Source of the DNA: Evansella sp. AB-P1
GTDB taxonomy: Bacteria; Bacillota; Bacilli; Bacillales; Salisediminibacteriaceae
DNA length: 64,000 nucleotides
Direction: 5' to 3'
NCBI RefSeq assembly: GCF_029688925.1
Contig: NZ_JARUKY010000016.1
Location: 46,893-110,892 of the forward strand
Part shown: in pieces, positions 10,063 through 19,446 of the stretch
Numbering within the stretch: position 1 is the first letter of the stretch
Layout of the letters: each line of letters starts with the position of its first letter
The notes under the pieces: generated by a model
Seen by the model: only the letters and a program-made list of their open reading frames with translations
Told to the model about the DNA's origin: nothing
The model's database searches: none
Position numbers and translations under genes: made by a program

Positions 10063-11355
10063 TTGGAAGATAAATCGATTTCAAAAAAAGAACGAGTACT
10101 AATCGTAGGATTAAAGACACAAAAAACGGTTGAGGAAGATTTTCTCTATAGAATGGAAGAATTAGAAGCACTCACAAGTACAGCAGGTGGAGTCGTCGTA
10201 ATGGAAATGACACAAAATCGTGAGCATCCAGATAAAGCCACGTATATAGGTAGAGGGAAAGTCGAGGAGTTAGAGCTGATCATAGAAGAGAAGGAAATAG
10301 AGCTCGTTATTTTTAATGATGAGCTCTCTCCATCCCAGCTTAGAAATCTAACGACAAAAATTGATGTGAAAATAATAGACCGAACCCAGCTTATTTTAGA
10401 TATATTCGCAAAGCGTGCGCGATCAAAAGAAGGTAAGCTTCAAGTGGAATTAGCTCAACTTAACTATTTACTGCCAAGACTTAGAGGTCAAGGTCATATG
10501 TTATCGAGATTAGGCGGTGGAATTGGAACGAGGGGTCCAGGTGAAACGCAATTAGAGGTAGATCAGAGACACATTCGGTCTAGAATGACAGATATTCGTC
10601 ATCAATTAGAACAAATTGTTTCCCATCGTAATCGATATCGCAGCCGAAGGAAAAAGAACCAATCCTATCAGATATCACTTGTTGGTTATACAAACGCAGG
10701 GAAATCGACACTATTACATAAACTGTCTCAAGCTGATGTATACGTAGAAGACCAATTGTTTGCAACCCTTGATCCTACGACAAAAAAAATAAAGCTCCCA
10801 TCTGGCATGGAAGTCCTATTAACTGACACTGTAGGCTTTATCCAACAGCTTCCAACGGCATTAATTGCAGCCTTTCGATCTACATTAGAGGAAGTGCAAG
10901 AAGCAGATTTAATTTTACATGTAGTAGATGCTGCTAATCCAGACCATCCAAATCATGAAAGAACAGTCCAACAATTATTAAAGGATTTGTCAGCAGAACA
11001 GATACCTATGCTTACGGTTTACAATAAGCGAGATTTATTAACGGAAGATTTCTTTTCGTATGCTGACGGACCTTCCGTTTTGATAAGTACTATTAAAGAA
11101 GATGACTTGGACAAGCTTAAAGAAAAAATTGAAGCTGTGATGGAGGAAACATTTTCACCTTACATTGTTCATATTCCAGCGTATGAAGGGAAATGGTTAC
11201 ACCGAATTCAGAAAGAGACAATTCAAATAGAACGACAGTTCCATGAAGAGAAGGAAGAGTATGTTATTAGGGGATATGCCCCTTTATCATCAGCAATATA
11301 TAATGAAATGCAAAGTAGAACAAATAGAGGAGAAGAAGATGGAGAACGTAACTAA
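10063..11355 (+). CDS. hflX: ribosome-associated GTPase HflX
   Basis: 430-residue GTPase that splits stalled 70S ribosomes. The N-terminal nucleotide-binding-like domain is followed by the glycine-rich [15 protein letters not shown] linker, then the G domain with G1 [10 protein letters not shown]3 DTVGF and G4 NKRD. The C-terminal extension is about 60 residues. TTG 10063 is chosen since GGAGGG at 10050-10055 is 7 nt upstream; ATG 10048 lies on the spoVK stop with no site of its own. The last 17 bases overlap the next gene. Order spoVK-hflX-ynbB matches B. subtilis. Confidence 0.95.
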   Translation: MEDKSISKKERVLIVGLKTQKTVEEDFLYRMEELEALTSTAGGVVVMEMTQNREHPDKATYIGRGKVEELELIIEEKEIELVIFNDELSPSQLRNLTTKIDVKIIDRTQLILDIFAKRARSKEGKLQVELAQLNYLLPRLRGQGHMLSRLGGGIGTRGPGETQLEVDQRHIRSRMTDIRHQLEQIVSHRNRYRSRRKKNQSYQISLVGYTNAGKSTLLHKLSQADVYVEDQLFATLDPTTKKIKLPSGMEVLLTDTVGFIQQLPTALIAAFRSTLEEVQEADLILHVVDAANPDHPNHERTVQQLLKDLSAEQIPMLTVYNKRDLLTEDFFSYADGPSVLISTIKEDDLDKLKEKIEAVMEETFSPYIVHIPAYEGKWLHRIQKETIQIERQFHEEKEEYVIRGYAPLSSAIYNEMQSRTNRGEEDGERN

Positions 11356-12592
11356 AAAGTTAGAATCATTTATAATAAATGCAGAAGAAGAGCTACAACC
11401 GATGTTTAGGAAACGAGAGAGAATCAGTGAAGCCAATCAACGGAAAGTACTTAGAGCATTCCGAGATAACGAAGTATCAGAGTTTCATTTTCAGCCTTCT
11501 ACTGGATACGGATATGATGATGTTGGTAGAGAGACCCTTGAAAAAATCTATGCTCAAGTATTTGGGGGAGAAAAGGCAATTGTTCGTCCTCAAATAGTCT
11601 CTGGTACACATGCAATAAGTACAGCTTTATTTGGAGTCCTAAGGCCGAATGACGAACTACTCTATATTACAGGTAAACCATACGACACCTTAGAAGAAGT
11701 AATAGGTGTTCGAGGAGAATTAAATGGATCCCTAAAAGAGTTTGGTATTTCATATGAAGATGTTCCATTAAAGGATGGATCGATTGATTTTGAAAATGTG
11801 CAAAATAAGATAAATGAAAGAACGAAAGTTATTGGTATTCAACGATCGAAAGGTTATGACAATCGTCCTTCCTTTACTGTAGATCAAATTGGAGAAATGT
11901 GTCGTTTTATTAAAGAAGTAAATAAAGATCTCATCGTTTTTGTAGACAATTGCTATGGGGAATTTGTTGAATTACAAGAGCCGTGCCATGTAGGGGCCGA
12001 CCTTGTTGCTGGTTCATTAATAAAAAATCCTGGTGGGGGAATTGTAAAAACTGGAGGCTATCTTGTAGGTAAGGAAAATCTTATTGAGAAATGTGCATTT
12101 CGATTAACAGCACCGGGAATTGGTCTTAAAGGAGGAGCATCCTTATATAGTTTATTAGAAATGTATCAAGGGTTATTTTTAGCCCCTCATGTGGTTAATC
12201 AAGCAGTAAAAGGAGCCATGTTTACTTCTAAGATCTTATCAGATATAGGCATGGATACTACGCCTGCATGGAATGATTCTCGAACAGACTTAATACAAGC
12301 TGTGTCATTTCCAACAAAAGAGGCAATGATTGCTTTTTGTCAAGCTATTCAAGCTTCATCACCTGTGGATGCTCACGTATTACCACAACCAAGTCCTATG
12401 CCTGGGTACGAAGACGATGTCATTATGGCTGCTGGAACATTTATTCAAGGAGCCAGCATAGAGTTTACTGCTGATGGACCTATTCGCCCACCATATACAG
12501 CCTATGTTCAAGGTGGCTTAACTTACGAGCATGTGAAAATAGGAGTTGTTGATGCTATCTCTTCCCTGTTTGAAAAGGGGTTTTTGGAATAG
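11339..12592 (+). CDS. ynbB: YnbB-like PLP-dependent enzyme (methionine gamma-lyase / aluminium resistance family)
   Basis: 417-residue fold-type I PLP enzyme. The lysine in [19 protein letters not shown] marks the expected cofactor-binding site, and SGTHAIS and DNCYGEF are conserved PLP-pocket blocks. It is annotated variously as methionine gamma-lyase family or aluminium resistance protein; the physiological substrate is unknown. The ATG at 11339 overlaps the hflX end and has GAGGAGAAG upstream. It is followed by 352 bp of non-coding DNA and then glnA. In B. subtilis, glnR lies between ynbB and glnA; it is absent here. Confidence 0.88.
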   Translation: MENVTKKLESFIINAEEELQPMFRKRERISEANQRKVLRAFRDNEVSEFHFQPSTGYGYDDVGRETLEKIYAQVFGGEKAIVRPQIVSGTHAISTALFGVLRPNDELLYITGKPYDTLEEVIGVRGELNGSLKEFGISYEDVPLKDGSIDFENVQNKINERTKVIGIQRSKGYDNRPSFTVDQIGEMCRFIKEVNKDLIVFVDNCYGEFVELQEPCHVGADLVAGSLIKNPGGGIVKTGGYLVGKENLIEKCAFRLTAPGIGLKGGASLYSLLEMYQGLFLAPHVVNQAVKGAMFTSKILSDIGMDTTPAWNDSRTDLIQAVSFPTKEAMIAFCQAIQASSPVDAHVLPQPSPMPGYEDDVIMAAGTFIQGASIEFTADGPIRPPYTAYVQGGLTYEHVKIGVVDAISSLFEKGFLE

Positions 12593-12699
12593 TTTAGAAT
12601 ATATTAACAAGTAATGATAAATAATGGTAAATAATAACTTTAGAAAAAATAATGTTAATAATTTTTTCTTATAAATTTCTAATAATAAATTTTCCCTAG

Positions 12700-12720
12700 A
12701 ATCCTTGAGAGACAAGGATT
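12700..12720. terminator. 8-bp stem-loop after ynbB
   Basis: AATCCTTG (12700-12707) pairs exactly with CAAGGATT (12713-12720) across AGAGA. A T-rich stretch lies on its left side (ATTTTTTCTT, 12661-12670), and the right side has no T-run, so polarity is unclear. It separates ynbB from the glnA promoter region. Confidence 0.4.
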
Positions 12721-12757
12721 TAGCAATTGTTAACGATGAATGTAAGAAAAATTACCA

Positions 12758-12774
12758 TGTCAGAAAATCTGACA
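12758..12774. promoter_or_regulatory. GlnR/TnrA operator upstream of glnA
   Basis: TGTCAGAAAATCTGACA is a perfect match to the GlnR/TnrA consensus TGTNA-N7-TNACA. A weaker half-site pair, TGTAA...TTACC at 12741-12756, with spacing one base short, lies just upstream, recalling the two-box arrangement of B. subtilis glnRA. A plausible -35 (TTAACA, 12779-12784) follows and TACTAT (12804-12809) may be the -10, with a long 19-bp spacer. Nitrogen control of glnA is inferred. Confidence 0.85.
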
Positions 12775-12830
12775 TCAATTAACACAAAGCATCTTTTCTT
12801 CGTTACTATATACATAACGACAGAGAAACA

Positions 12831-12912
12831 CGAACTTAATGTTATTAATCCATTAATAAGTTCGGTTTCCGAAGGTGCTAGGGCTTAAAGACAACCCTGT
12901 TGAACTTCGAAA
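12831..12912 (+). promoter_or_regulatory. structured 5' leader of glnA (two stem-loops)
   Basis: Stem 1: CGAACTTA (12831-12838) pairs with TAAGTTCG (12857-12864), with an AT-rich inner arm. Stem 2: TTTC-C-GAAG (12866-12874) pairs with CTTCGAAA (12905-12912) around one bulged C, and holds an inner stem AGGG (12880-12883) with CCCT (12895-12898). The glnA Shine-Dalgarno AAGGAGG begins about 16 nt later. I do not recognise this as a named riboswitch. No terminator T-run is present, so any control would be on translation or RNA stability. Confidence 0.5.
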
Positions 12913-12944
12913 TAGAGTTATTTATCTAAGGAGGAAAAAAAGAA

Positions 12945-14279
12945 ATGAGCAAATATTCAAAAGAAGACATTTTATCAATGGCAAAAGAGGAAAACGTACG
13001 TTACATCAGATTACAATTTACTGACTTATTAGGGATTATTAAAAATGTAGAAATTCCAGTGGATCAGCTTCCAAAAGCATTAGATAATTTAATGATGTTT
13101 GATGGATCTTCTATCGAAGGATTCGTACGAATTGAAGAATCCGATATGTACTTATATCCAGATCTTGATACTTGGGTTATCTTCCCTTGGTCTCAGGAGA
13201 AAGGAAAAGTTGCTCGTTTAATCTGTGACGTTTATAATCCAGATGGCACACCATTCGCTGGTGACCCACGTGGAGCATTAAAGAAAGTATTAGAAGAAGC
13301 GGAAGCACTTGGCTTTACAGACTTTAACATTGGACCTGAACCAGAGTTCTTTCTTTTCAAAACAGATGAAAAAGGTGAACCTACATTAGAACTTAACGAT
13401 AAAGGTGGATACTTTGACTTAGCACCAGTTGACTTAGGGGAAAACTGCCGTCGTGATATCGTTCTTGAATTAGAAGATATGGGATTTGAAATTGAGGCAT
13501 CCCATCATGAGGTAGCACCAGGTCAACATGAAATTGACTTTAAATATGCAGATGCAATTACAACATGTGATAATATACAAACATTTAAACTAGTTGTTAA
13601 AACAATTGCACATAAACACGGCTTACATGCTACATTTATGCCAAAACCATTATTTGGCGTAAATGGAAGCGGGATGCATGCTAACATGTCTTTATTCCGT
13701 GGAAAAGAAAATGCATTCTATGATGCAGACGCGCCTGGTCAATTAAGTGAGACTGCATTACAATTCCTTGCAGGTATCTTAAAGCATGCAAAAGCATTTA
13801 CTGCAATTACGAACCCAACAGTTAACTCTTATAAGCGATTAGTACCTGGATACGAAGCACCTTGTTACGTTGCTTGGTCAATGAGAAACCGTTCTCCACT
13901 AGTGAGAATTCCTTCTTCAAGAGGGTTAAGTACTCGAATAGAAGTACGTAGTCCAGACCCATCAGCTAATCCTTATCTTGCAATGGCAGCTATGCTTTCT
14001 GCTGGATTAGACGGTGTACGTAATAAGCTTACTCCTCCTGCAGCAACGGACAGAAATATTTATGTAATGGATGAGAAAGAACGATTAGCAGAAGGTATCG
14101 ATGCACTTCCTGCAACATTAAAAGAAGCTCTAGTAGCTTTAAGTAAAGATGAAATAATTGTTAGCTCTTTAGGTGAACACGTTTTAGAACACTTCATCGA
14201 AGCGAAAGAAATCGAATGGGATATGTTCCGCACTCAAGTTCACCCTTGGGAAAGAGAACAATATATGACGACTTACTAA
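12945..14279 (+). CDS. glnA: type I glutamine synthetase (GSI-alpha)
   Basis: 444-residue enzyme that makes glutamine from glutamate, ammonia and ATP, acting as a dodecamer. [18 protein letters not shown], the ATP/glutamate-binding [10 protein letters not shown] block and [13 protein letters not shown] are intact. The Arg in [10 protein letters not shown] corresponds to the feedback-inhibition residue of the Gram-positive enzyme (R62 in B. subtilis), and the adenylylation tyrosine region of GSI-beta is absent. In Bacillus the feedback-inhibited enzyme itself controls GlnR and TnrA. Here the gene is monocistronic: its own GlnR box and leader lie upstream and a strong terminator downstream. glnR must lie elsewhere or be lost. 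Confidence 0.98.
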   Translation: MSKYSKEDILSMAKEENVRYIRLQFTDLLGIIKNVEIPVDQLPKALDNLMMFDGSSIEGFVRIEESDMYLYPDLDTWVIFPWSQEKGKVARLICDVYNPDGTPFAGDPRGALKKVLEEAEALGFTDFNIGPEPEFFLFKTDEKGEPTLELNDKGGYFDLAPVDLGENCRRDIVLELEDMGFEIEASHHEVAPGQHEIDFKYADAITTCDNIQTFKLVVKTIAHKHGLHATFMPKPLFGVNGSGMHANMSLFRGKENAFYDADAPGQLSETALQFLAGILKHAKAFTAITNPTVNSYKRLVPGYEAPCYVAWSMRNRSPLVRIPSSRGLSTRIEVRSPDPSANPYLAMAAMLSAGLDGVRNKLTPPAATDRNIYVMDEKERLAEGIDALPATLKEALVALSKDEIIVSSLGEHVLEHFIEAKEIEWDMFRTQVHPWEREQYMTTY

Positions 14280-14285
14280 GAGAAG

Positions 14286-14318
14286 AAACCCTTGATGCAC
14301 ATTGCATTGAGGGTTTTT
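14286..14318 (+). terminator. Rho-independent terminator of glnA
   Basis: AAACCCT (14286-14292) pairs with AGGGTTT (14310-14316), with an inner ATGC/GCAT stem, and continues into TTTTT. Confidence 0.9.
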
Positions 14319-14740
14319 AATTTTATTCTTCAGAATTTGTCTATATTAATCAATACGAAAATATTGTCAAAAAATAGACATCTGATATATCACACTTGTA
14401 ATTTGTAATAAAATTCAGTAAACTATAGGGAACTACCATACTAGATTTTAATCATTATCTTTTTTTAGGAGGTGACAACATTTTTTGAATAAGGTGAATA
14501 AAATTGCGATTATAAAAGTACTTAACATATTCACTAGTAGTTACTTTTTATATAATTGCAAATATACGAAAAAATGAAAGCGATACCATTTAATGATTGT
14601 ATTACTAAATAACTTCGCAGCTGGAATTATCATTATGTCATCATGAGAAAAGTTATTAATCAATTGAAGTGGAAATACACTGTATAGTTACTTAAATTTT
14701 CATCAGGATTTGATACAAAACTTTTAGGAGTGGTGAATTT
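14319..14740. other. intergenic region between glnA and the sugar operon
   Basis: No full gene. A good Shine-Dalgarno (AGGAGGTGA, near 14468) precedes a TTG that opens a frame of only about 30 codons (LNKVNKIAIIKVLNIF...). This is either a chance frame or the stub of a deleted gene. A cre-like site lies at 14575-14588. Confidence 0.4.
14575..14588 (+). promoter_or_regulatory. catabolite responsive element (cre) candidate
   Basis: TGAAAGCGATACCA matches the CcpA consensus TGWAANCGNTNWCA at all but one position (C where W is expected). It lies about 150 bp upstream of the sugar isomerase/epimerase operon, consistent with carbon catabolite repression (inference). Confidence 0.6.
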
Positions 14741-15562
14741 ATGAAATTAGCAATAACTGTTGTAAATGAAGCGTCTCAGCAAGCTCCGTTTGTCTTAAGA
14801 GGAGATTATATAGAAATGATTAAAGATGCAGCAAAAATTGGTTATGACGCAGTAGAATTGCACCTTTCAGACCCCAATGATATTAACATTCCAGAAATAA
14901 AGAAAGTATGCAAAGAGCTTGATATCTCCATCTCTTCTATAGGGACAGGATTAGCCTATGTAAGAGAAGGCTTATCTTTAACAAGCAACGATATGTCAGT
15001 GCAAAAAGAAGCTGTTAATAGAATGAAAGATTTTATTCAATTAGGGAAAGAATTAGAATGTGTCGTCATTATTGGTCTCATTAAAGGACTTATTAAGGAT
15101 AATGAAAGCTATGAATCTTATGTATCTAGTCTAAATAATAATTTACGAGAATGCTTACAGATAGCAGAAATGAGTGGTGTTACATTAGTAATAGAAGCAG
15201 TAAATCGGTATGAAGGAGATTTCCTAAATACAATAAGTGAGTGTGTTGACTATATCGAACAATTTAATTCTGAGTATTTAAAAGTGCATATCGATACCTT
15301 CCATATGAACATAGAGGAAGATGATATTGGCAAAAGTATTATTCAAGCAGGTAATCGTATCGGGCATGTTCATATTGCTGATAGTAATAGACAATACCCC
15401 GGTCAAGCTCATTATAATTTTGAAGAAACAATAAATGCACTGAAAAAAATTGATTACAAGGGAGCATTATCTGCAGAATGCTTAAGTCTTCCAACCCCTG
15501 AGATCGCAGCAAGGGAAACGTATAATTACATCCGAAATTTTGTTTATGAAGAAATGGTATAA
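14741..15562 (+). CDS. sugar phosphate isomerase/epimerase (xylose isomerase-like TIM barrel)
   Basis: 273-residue AP-endonuclease-2/xylose-isomerase-like TIM barrel. Metal ligands typical of the family are visible: Glu in VIEAVNRYEGDF, Asp-x-x-His in HIDTFHMN, His-x-x-Asp in GHVHIADSN and the C-terminal SAECL Glu. Such enzymes include 3-dehydroshikimate dehydratases, inosose isomerases and tagatose/allulose epimerases, so the exact substrate is open. AGGAGTGG precedes ATG 14741. The next gene starts 18 bp downstream, so the two form an operon. No transporter or kinase accompanies them here. Confidence 0.85.
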   Translation: MKLAITVVNEASQQAPFVLRGDYIEMIKDAAKIGYDAVELHLSDPNDINIPEIKKVCKELDISISSIGTGLAYVREGLSLTSNDMSVQKEAVNRMKDFIQLGKELECVVIIGLIKGLIKDNESYESYVSSLNNNLRECLQIAEMSGVTLVIEAVNRYEGDFLNTISECVDYIEQFNSEYLKVHIDTFHMNIEEDDIGKSIIQAGNRIGHVHIADSNRQYPGQAHYNFEETINALKKIDYKGALSAECLSLPTPEIAARETYNYIRNFVYEEMV

Positions 15563-15580
15563 GTACTGGAGGTTTTTTAA

Positions 15581-16588
15581 GTGAAAGTATTAATCATCGG
15601 TGGAACAGGAGTAATAAGTAGCTGCATCGTAGAACAATTATTAGCCAAAGGACATAACATCTCTATTTTTCATCGTGGAACAACACCATTGAACTATGGT
15701 GGTAAAGTAGAAGAATTTATAGGTGACAAACAGAACAGTGAAGAATTTGAAAGAATGATGAAAAATTACCAATTTGACGTTGTTATTGATATGATTTGTT
15801 TTACGGTGGAAGATGCCGAGTTAACTATTGGCGTATTTAAAAATAAAGTGGAACAGATCATTATCACTTCATCTGTTGCGGCGTATAGACGTCCTTTAAA
15901 TAGCTTACCGATTCAAGAAGGTCAAGAAGCGCTAACATACAACAAAGATTTTCCGTATGCTTTTCATAAAGCAGAAGTAGAAAGATATGCTAATAAAATG
16001 ATAGAAGAAGAGGATATACCCATTACGATCATTCGTCCTTCTTTAACTTACGGTGAAAGGGGAAAGAATCTAGGGATATTAAGACAAAACTATAACATCA
16101 TAGACAGAATAAAAAAGGGAAAGCCATTAGTGATGTTTGGGGACGGTACCGGACCCATGAGCTTTACCTTTGCTCCTGACTTAGCAAAGGGCTATGAAGC
16201 AGTGCTTGGAAACAAAAACACTTATGGGAAATCGTACCATATAACAAGCGAAGAAAGACGTATGTGGGACGACCTCTATTTAGAATTTGGTAAGCTATTA
16301 GGTGTAGAGGCAAAAATCGTTCACATACCATCTGAGATTCTTTTTTCATACGATCCGAACTTATTTGGACATATCTATTATGAAAAAATGTATGCTGGAA
16401 TTTATGATAATGGAAAGATAAAAAGAGACTGTCCACAACTAAAGATGGACATGACATTGTCAGATGGATTAACGATGATGTTGAATTGGTATGAAAAATC
16501 AAATGCAGTAGTTGATGAAGAAAAGGATCAATTAGAGGATCGTTTAGTTTATCTTTATGAAAAATTAAGGAATGGTTTTAAAGAATAA
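15581..16588 (+). CDS. NAD-dependent epimerase/dehydratase family protein
   Basis: 335-residue Rossmann-fold protein starting at GTG 15581 after GGAGG. The dinucleotide-binding motif is IGGTGVISS near the N terminus (GGTGxI-type, as in atypical SDRs). The active-site region has TSSVAAYR and PYAFHKAEVER, where a Tyr-x-x-x-Lys pair is partly recognisable. IRPSLTYGERG is the usual epimerase C-terminal anchor. Together with the upstream isomerase it probably oxidises or epimerises a sugar acid or sugar nucleotide; the substrate is unknown. Confidence 0.8.
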   Translation: MKVLIIGGTGVISSCIVEQLLAKGHNISIFHRGTTPLNYGGKVEEFIGDKQNSEEFERMMKNYQFDVVIDMICFTVEDAELTIGVFKNKVEQIIITSSVAAYRRPLNSLPIQEGQEALTYNKDFPYAFHKAEVERYANKMIEEEDIPITIIRPSLTYGERGKNLGILRQNYNIIDRIKKGKPLVMFGDGTGPMSFTFAPDLAKGYEAVLGNKNTYGKSYHITSEERRMWDDLYLEFGKLLGVEAKIVHIPSEILFSYDPNLFGHIYYEKMYAGIYDNGKIKRDCPQLKMDMTLSDGLTMMLNWYEKSNAVVDEEKDQLEDRLVYLYEKLRNGFKE

Positions 16589-16911
16589 GGCTAGTACAAC
16601 AATTCCTTATACCTAATGAAAATCTAACATGTTGAATCCCCTTTTAAATAAAAACACATGCGATTTCTAACATAGTAGGAATCACATGTGTTTTTTGTTT
16701 ATCATTTTTCAAACCCATTCCGTATGAAATATATATATCTAATCTTTACATCTGTTTATTCTGCCAATCCTTCTCACACCTGTCACCAATCACTCCCAAA
16801 AACAAAGATATCTGACAAAGTATTTATTTTGACTGTTGACTTTAATTCTACCTTGCTCCTTCCGTTACGTCATATGCTAATCTAAAATTATAATGATGAA
16901 GAGGGATGAAT
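16589..16911. other. intergenic region before the MerR pseudogene
   Basis: Holds the operon terminator at 16652-16696. The rest is AT-rich. A 65-codon open frame at 16688-16885 overlaps the terminator, has no ribosome binding site and no recognisable content, so it is not called. Confidence 0.5.
16652..16696 (+). terminator. Rho-independent terminator of the sugar operon
   Basis: AAACACATG (16652-16660) pairs with CATGTGTTT (16685-16693), extended by an inner GATTTCTA / TAGGAATC stem, and runs into TTTTTT. Confidence 0.92.
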
Positions 16912-17700
16912 ATGGAAAATAAAGAACCTGCTTTTACTATTAGTTAATTTGGGAAACGAGCAAGAATTACAGTAAGAACGTTACGTTTTTATGAAGAAAT
17001 TGGTTTACTGATTCCTAATAAACAAAATAGTTCTGGTCATAGGTTGTATGGTTTAGAAGAACTGACGAAATTGCAACTAATACAGTCAATGAAGTTTTTA
17101 GGTTACTCATTACAAGAAATCAAACGTATAATAATGGATGATTCAAATGCTTTTGAGCAACTGACAAATTCCTTACCGATGCAACATAAACTCTTGTGTG
17201 AAAAAAGAAACGAACTGAATAAAGCTATAGAGGCGGTTGAACGTGTACAACTCATTATCGAAGAAGGGAAGCCAGTAACTTGGACTGTTATAACATCATT
17301 GCTTTTCCATTTGGAACATGAAGAAGAGCAAAAGGAATGGGCGAAAGAATATTTGTCAGAAGAAATCGCTAATGAATTCTTTAATCTTTCAAAAGAGCAA
17401 CGGCAACAAATGGATATGGAAATGTTAGATTGGTTATCGTCATTGAAAAAGGTAATACAGGACGGTGTTTCTCCCAATTCCCCTGAAGCTTTTGAGGTTC
17501 TTATTAAATTGACAGAGTTGGCTACAAAACATGTTGAAAATAAAGAAGAACTAGCTGACCAACTAGAAAAAGCACAAGAATTAATGGAAACAGAGGTGAT
17601 GGATTTTCAGTTCCCTACCATTTTGACACCAGAAGAAGAAGCTTTTTTAATAGAAATAGGGAAGTACATGGAAGCTTTATATAAAAGAAGTGAAAAATAA
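16912..17700 (+). pseudogene. MerR-family regulator with an in-frame stop at codon 12
   Basis: Translation from ATG 16912 gives MENKEPAFTIS, then TAA (16945-16947), then FGKRARITVRTLRFYEEIGLLIPN in the same frame, which is the helix-turn-helix of a MerR regulator. The frame then stays open to 17700 with the wing and dimerisation helix and a C-terminal acidic effector-type domain. One base change at codon 12 therefore breaks the gene. Downstream starts (for example TTG 17044) would remove the DNA-binding helix. GAGGGATG precedes the ATG, so the original signals persist. The lesion is recent, or is a sequencing error. Confidence 0.85.
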
Positions 17701-17760
17701 TTAAGAGAGCAGGCTTTTTATAAGGTTTAATAAGATAGTAATTTTGAGGTTGGAAAATAA

Positions 17761-17791
17761 AAAAAAACGTCTAGAATATCCAGACGTTTTT
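17761..17791. terminator. bidirectional terminator between MerR pseudogene and lexA
   Basis: AAAAAACGTCT (17761-17771) pairs with AGACGTTTTTT (17781-17791) across 9 nt. A-run and T-run on both sides suit convergent genes. Confidence 0.93.
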
Positions 17792-17817
17792 TTGTAGAAC
17801 TAGTATGACAATAAAAT

Positions 17818-18435
17818 TTAGATGATGGATCTAAATACACCGATAACTTTTCCTAAAATATGAACGTTTGTTAAGAGGATGGGTTCTAATGATGCATTCT
17901 CTGGTTGAAGTCGAATATAATCCCTCTCTTTAAAGAAACGTTTAACTGTTGCTTCTTCCTCTTCTGTCATGGCAACAACAATGTCTCCGTTATTGGCACT
18001 TTGTTGTTGGCGCACGACCACATAATCACCGTCAAAAATTCCCGCTTCAATCATGGAATCCCCTTGAATTTCCAAAATGAATGAATTCTCATCGTGTACA
18101 AAACTTGCTGGAAGGGGGAGATAATCCTCCACATTTTCAATGGCAGTTATAGGTTGTCCAGCTGTAACTTTTCCGATAACAGGTACATAAATAGATGGGG
18201 TTTCAGACACACGATCTTCATTCATTCCCATAATTTCAATTGCCCTAGGTTTCGTAGGGTCACGACGAATGAGGCCTTTTTTTTCAAGCCTTGATAAATG
18301 TCCATGTACTGTAGAACTTGATGCTAATCCTACAGCTTCACCAATTTCCCTTACAGAAGGTGGATACCCTTTTACTTTCACTTCATCTTTTATGAAATCT
18401 AATATATCTTGCTGTCGTTTTGAGAGATTTGTCAT
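17818..18435 (-). CDS. lexA: SOS repressor LexA
   Basis: 205-residue LexA. The N-terminal winged helix ([27 protein letters not shown]) binds SOS boxes. The cleavage site Ala-Gly is in KVTAGQPI; the catalytic serine is in [10 protein letters not shown] and the lysine in ATVKRFFKE, so RecA-stimulated self-cleavage should be intact. It diverges from yneA; the intergenic region carries three LexA boxes and probably autoregulates lexA. A convergent terminator lies downstream. Confidence 0.98.
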   Translation of the reverse strand: MTNLSKRQQDILDFIKDEVKVKGYPPSVREIGEAVGLASSSTVHGHLSRLEKKGLIRRDPTKPRAIEIMGMNEDRVSETPSIYVPVIGKVTAGQPITAIENVEDYLPLPASFVHDENSFILEIQGDSMIEAGIFDGDYVVVRQQQSANNGDIVVAMTEEEEATVKRFFKERDYIRLQPENASLEPILLTNVHILGKVIGVFRSII

Positions 18436-18533
18436 ATTTACACCCCATTCTATAGTATCTTTATTTAAAAATCGTTATGTATTTTAATAACAAACAATTA
18501 ATTACAGGAACATTATACCATGTAGGTACTTCG

Positions 18534-18609
18534 AATACAAACGTTCGTTCTATTTTTATTGTTGACACGAACTAGTGTTCTTGGTAGAATGAATACGAAC
18601 AAACATTCT
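18534..18609. promoter_or_regulatory. lexA/yneA divergent control region with three LexA boxes
   Basis: Boxes related to CGAAC-N4-GTTYG: AATACAAACGTTCG (18534-18547, one good half), CGAACTAGTGTTCT (18568-18581) and CGAACAAACATTCT (18596-18609). The yneA promoter is TTGACA (18562-18567), a 17-bp spacer and TAGAAT (18585-18590); the second box sits in the spacer and the third just after the -10, so LexA binding would block it. Confidence 0.9.
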
Positions 18610-18625
18610 ACTTGAGGTGATATAT

Positions 18626-18949
18626 ATGAAAATAGGAAAATGTATTATGGGAAAAATTGATGCCTCCGTTGGTATTCTTATATTATCGATTGCTCTTTTT
18701 TGTTGGACTACAATTAGCTCCGCTGATTCTTCATCGGAAGAAACAAATTACATAACAACGGAATGGACTGTCTCTGAAGGAGACTCTATATGGAGCATTG
18801 CATCAAAAAATAGAATGGATGATGAATTACCAATTGAACAATTAGTAGAGTGGATTAGCATGGAAAATAACATTGAAAATGGAAAGATATATCCTGGTCA
18901 AAAAATAGATGTACCAATACAGTTACACACTTTTGCTTCAAATAATTAG
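18626..18949 (+). CDS. yneA: SOS-induced cell division suppressor YneA
   Basis: 107-residue protein with one N-terminal membrane segment (about residues 12-31) and an extracytoplasmic LysM-type domain (TVSEGDSIWSIA ... IYPGQKIDVP). In B. subtilis YneA delays septum completion during the SOS response and is rapidly degraded. Position opposite lexA and the LexA-box promoter support the call. ATG 18626 is chosen, with GAGGTGA 6 nt upstream. The resolvase-like yneB that follows yneA in B. subtilis is missing; ynzC comes next. Confidence 0.93.
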   Translation: MKIGKCIMGKIDASVGILILSIALFCWTTISSADSSSEETNYITTEWTVSEGDSIWSIASKNRMDDELPIEQLVEWISMENNIENGKIYPGQKIDVPIQLHTFASNN

Positions 18950-19043
18950 TGAACAACTACGATGATTATTATTTTTCACTTGAAACAGAGACAATACTTT
19001 TGTACGATGTTTAATATGTTAGGAAAGTAATGGAGGGACTGTC

Positions 19044-19277
19044 GTGTTAAGCAATGAAAAGCTTCAACGAATAAATGAATTAGCAGCTAAATCTAAAAAA
19101 GAAGGCTTGACGCTTAAAGAACAAAAGGAACAGAAAGAATTACGAGAGGCATATTTAAAAAATGTTCGAAAATCATTTAAAAACCAGTTGAAATCAGTGA
19201 AGGTAGTGGATGAAAAAGGAAATGATGTAACTCCTGAAAAGCTAAAAGAAGAAAAGAAGAAAGATTCCTTTCATTGA
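19044..19277 (+). CDS. ynzC: DUF896 family protein YnzC
   Basis: 77-residue, highly charged small protein of the DUF896 family. The helical hairpin core LQRINELAAKSKKEGLTLKEQKEQKELR is typical, followed by a disordered lysine-rich tail. In B. subtilis ynzC belongs to the SOS-induced yneA-yneB-ynzC operon; no promoter is evident in the 94-bp gap from yneA, so the same may hold here. It starts at GTG 19044 after GGAGGG. Molecular function is unknown. Confidence 0.93.
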   Translation: MLSNEKLQRINELAAKSKKEGLTLKEQKEQKELREAYLKNVRKSFKNQLKSVKVVDEKGNDVTPEKLKEEKKKDSFH

Positions 19278-19286
19278 GTAACAATT

Positions 19287-19326
19287 AGGATCCTATGAGA
19301 CGTAAATTTATCATGGGATCTTTTTA
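19287..19326 (+). terminator. terminator after ynzC
   Basis: GATCCTATGA (19289-19298) pairs with TCATGGGATC (19311-19320), one G-U pair, then TTTTT. Confidence 0.88.
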
Positions 19327-19446
19327 TATTTATATTACCCTAACAATGTGTGGTGAAGAAGACACCATGAAAAATTGACGGATGTCGTACTTATACCACT
19401 GGTTAAAGTGTTCACCGGTATCGGATGAACTCATCTTAGAAAGAAT

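Noticed and set aside
16688..16885. 65-codon frame before the MerR pseudogene
   Set aside because: It starts within the terminator stem of the sugar operon and has no supporting signals.
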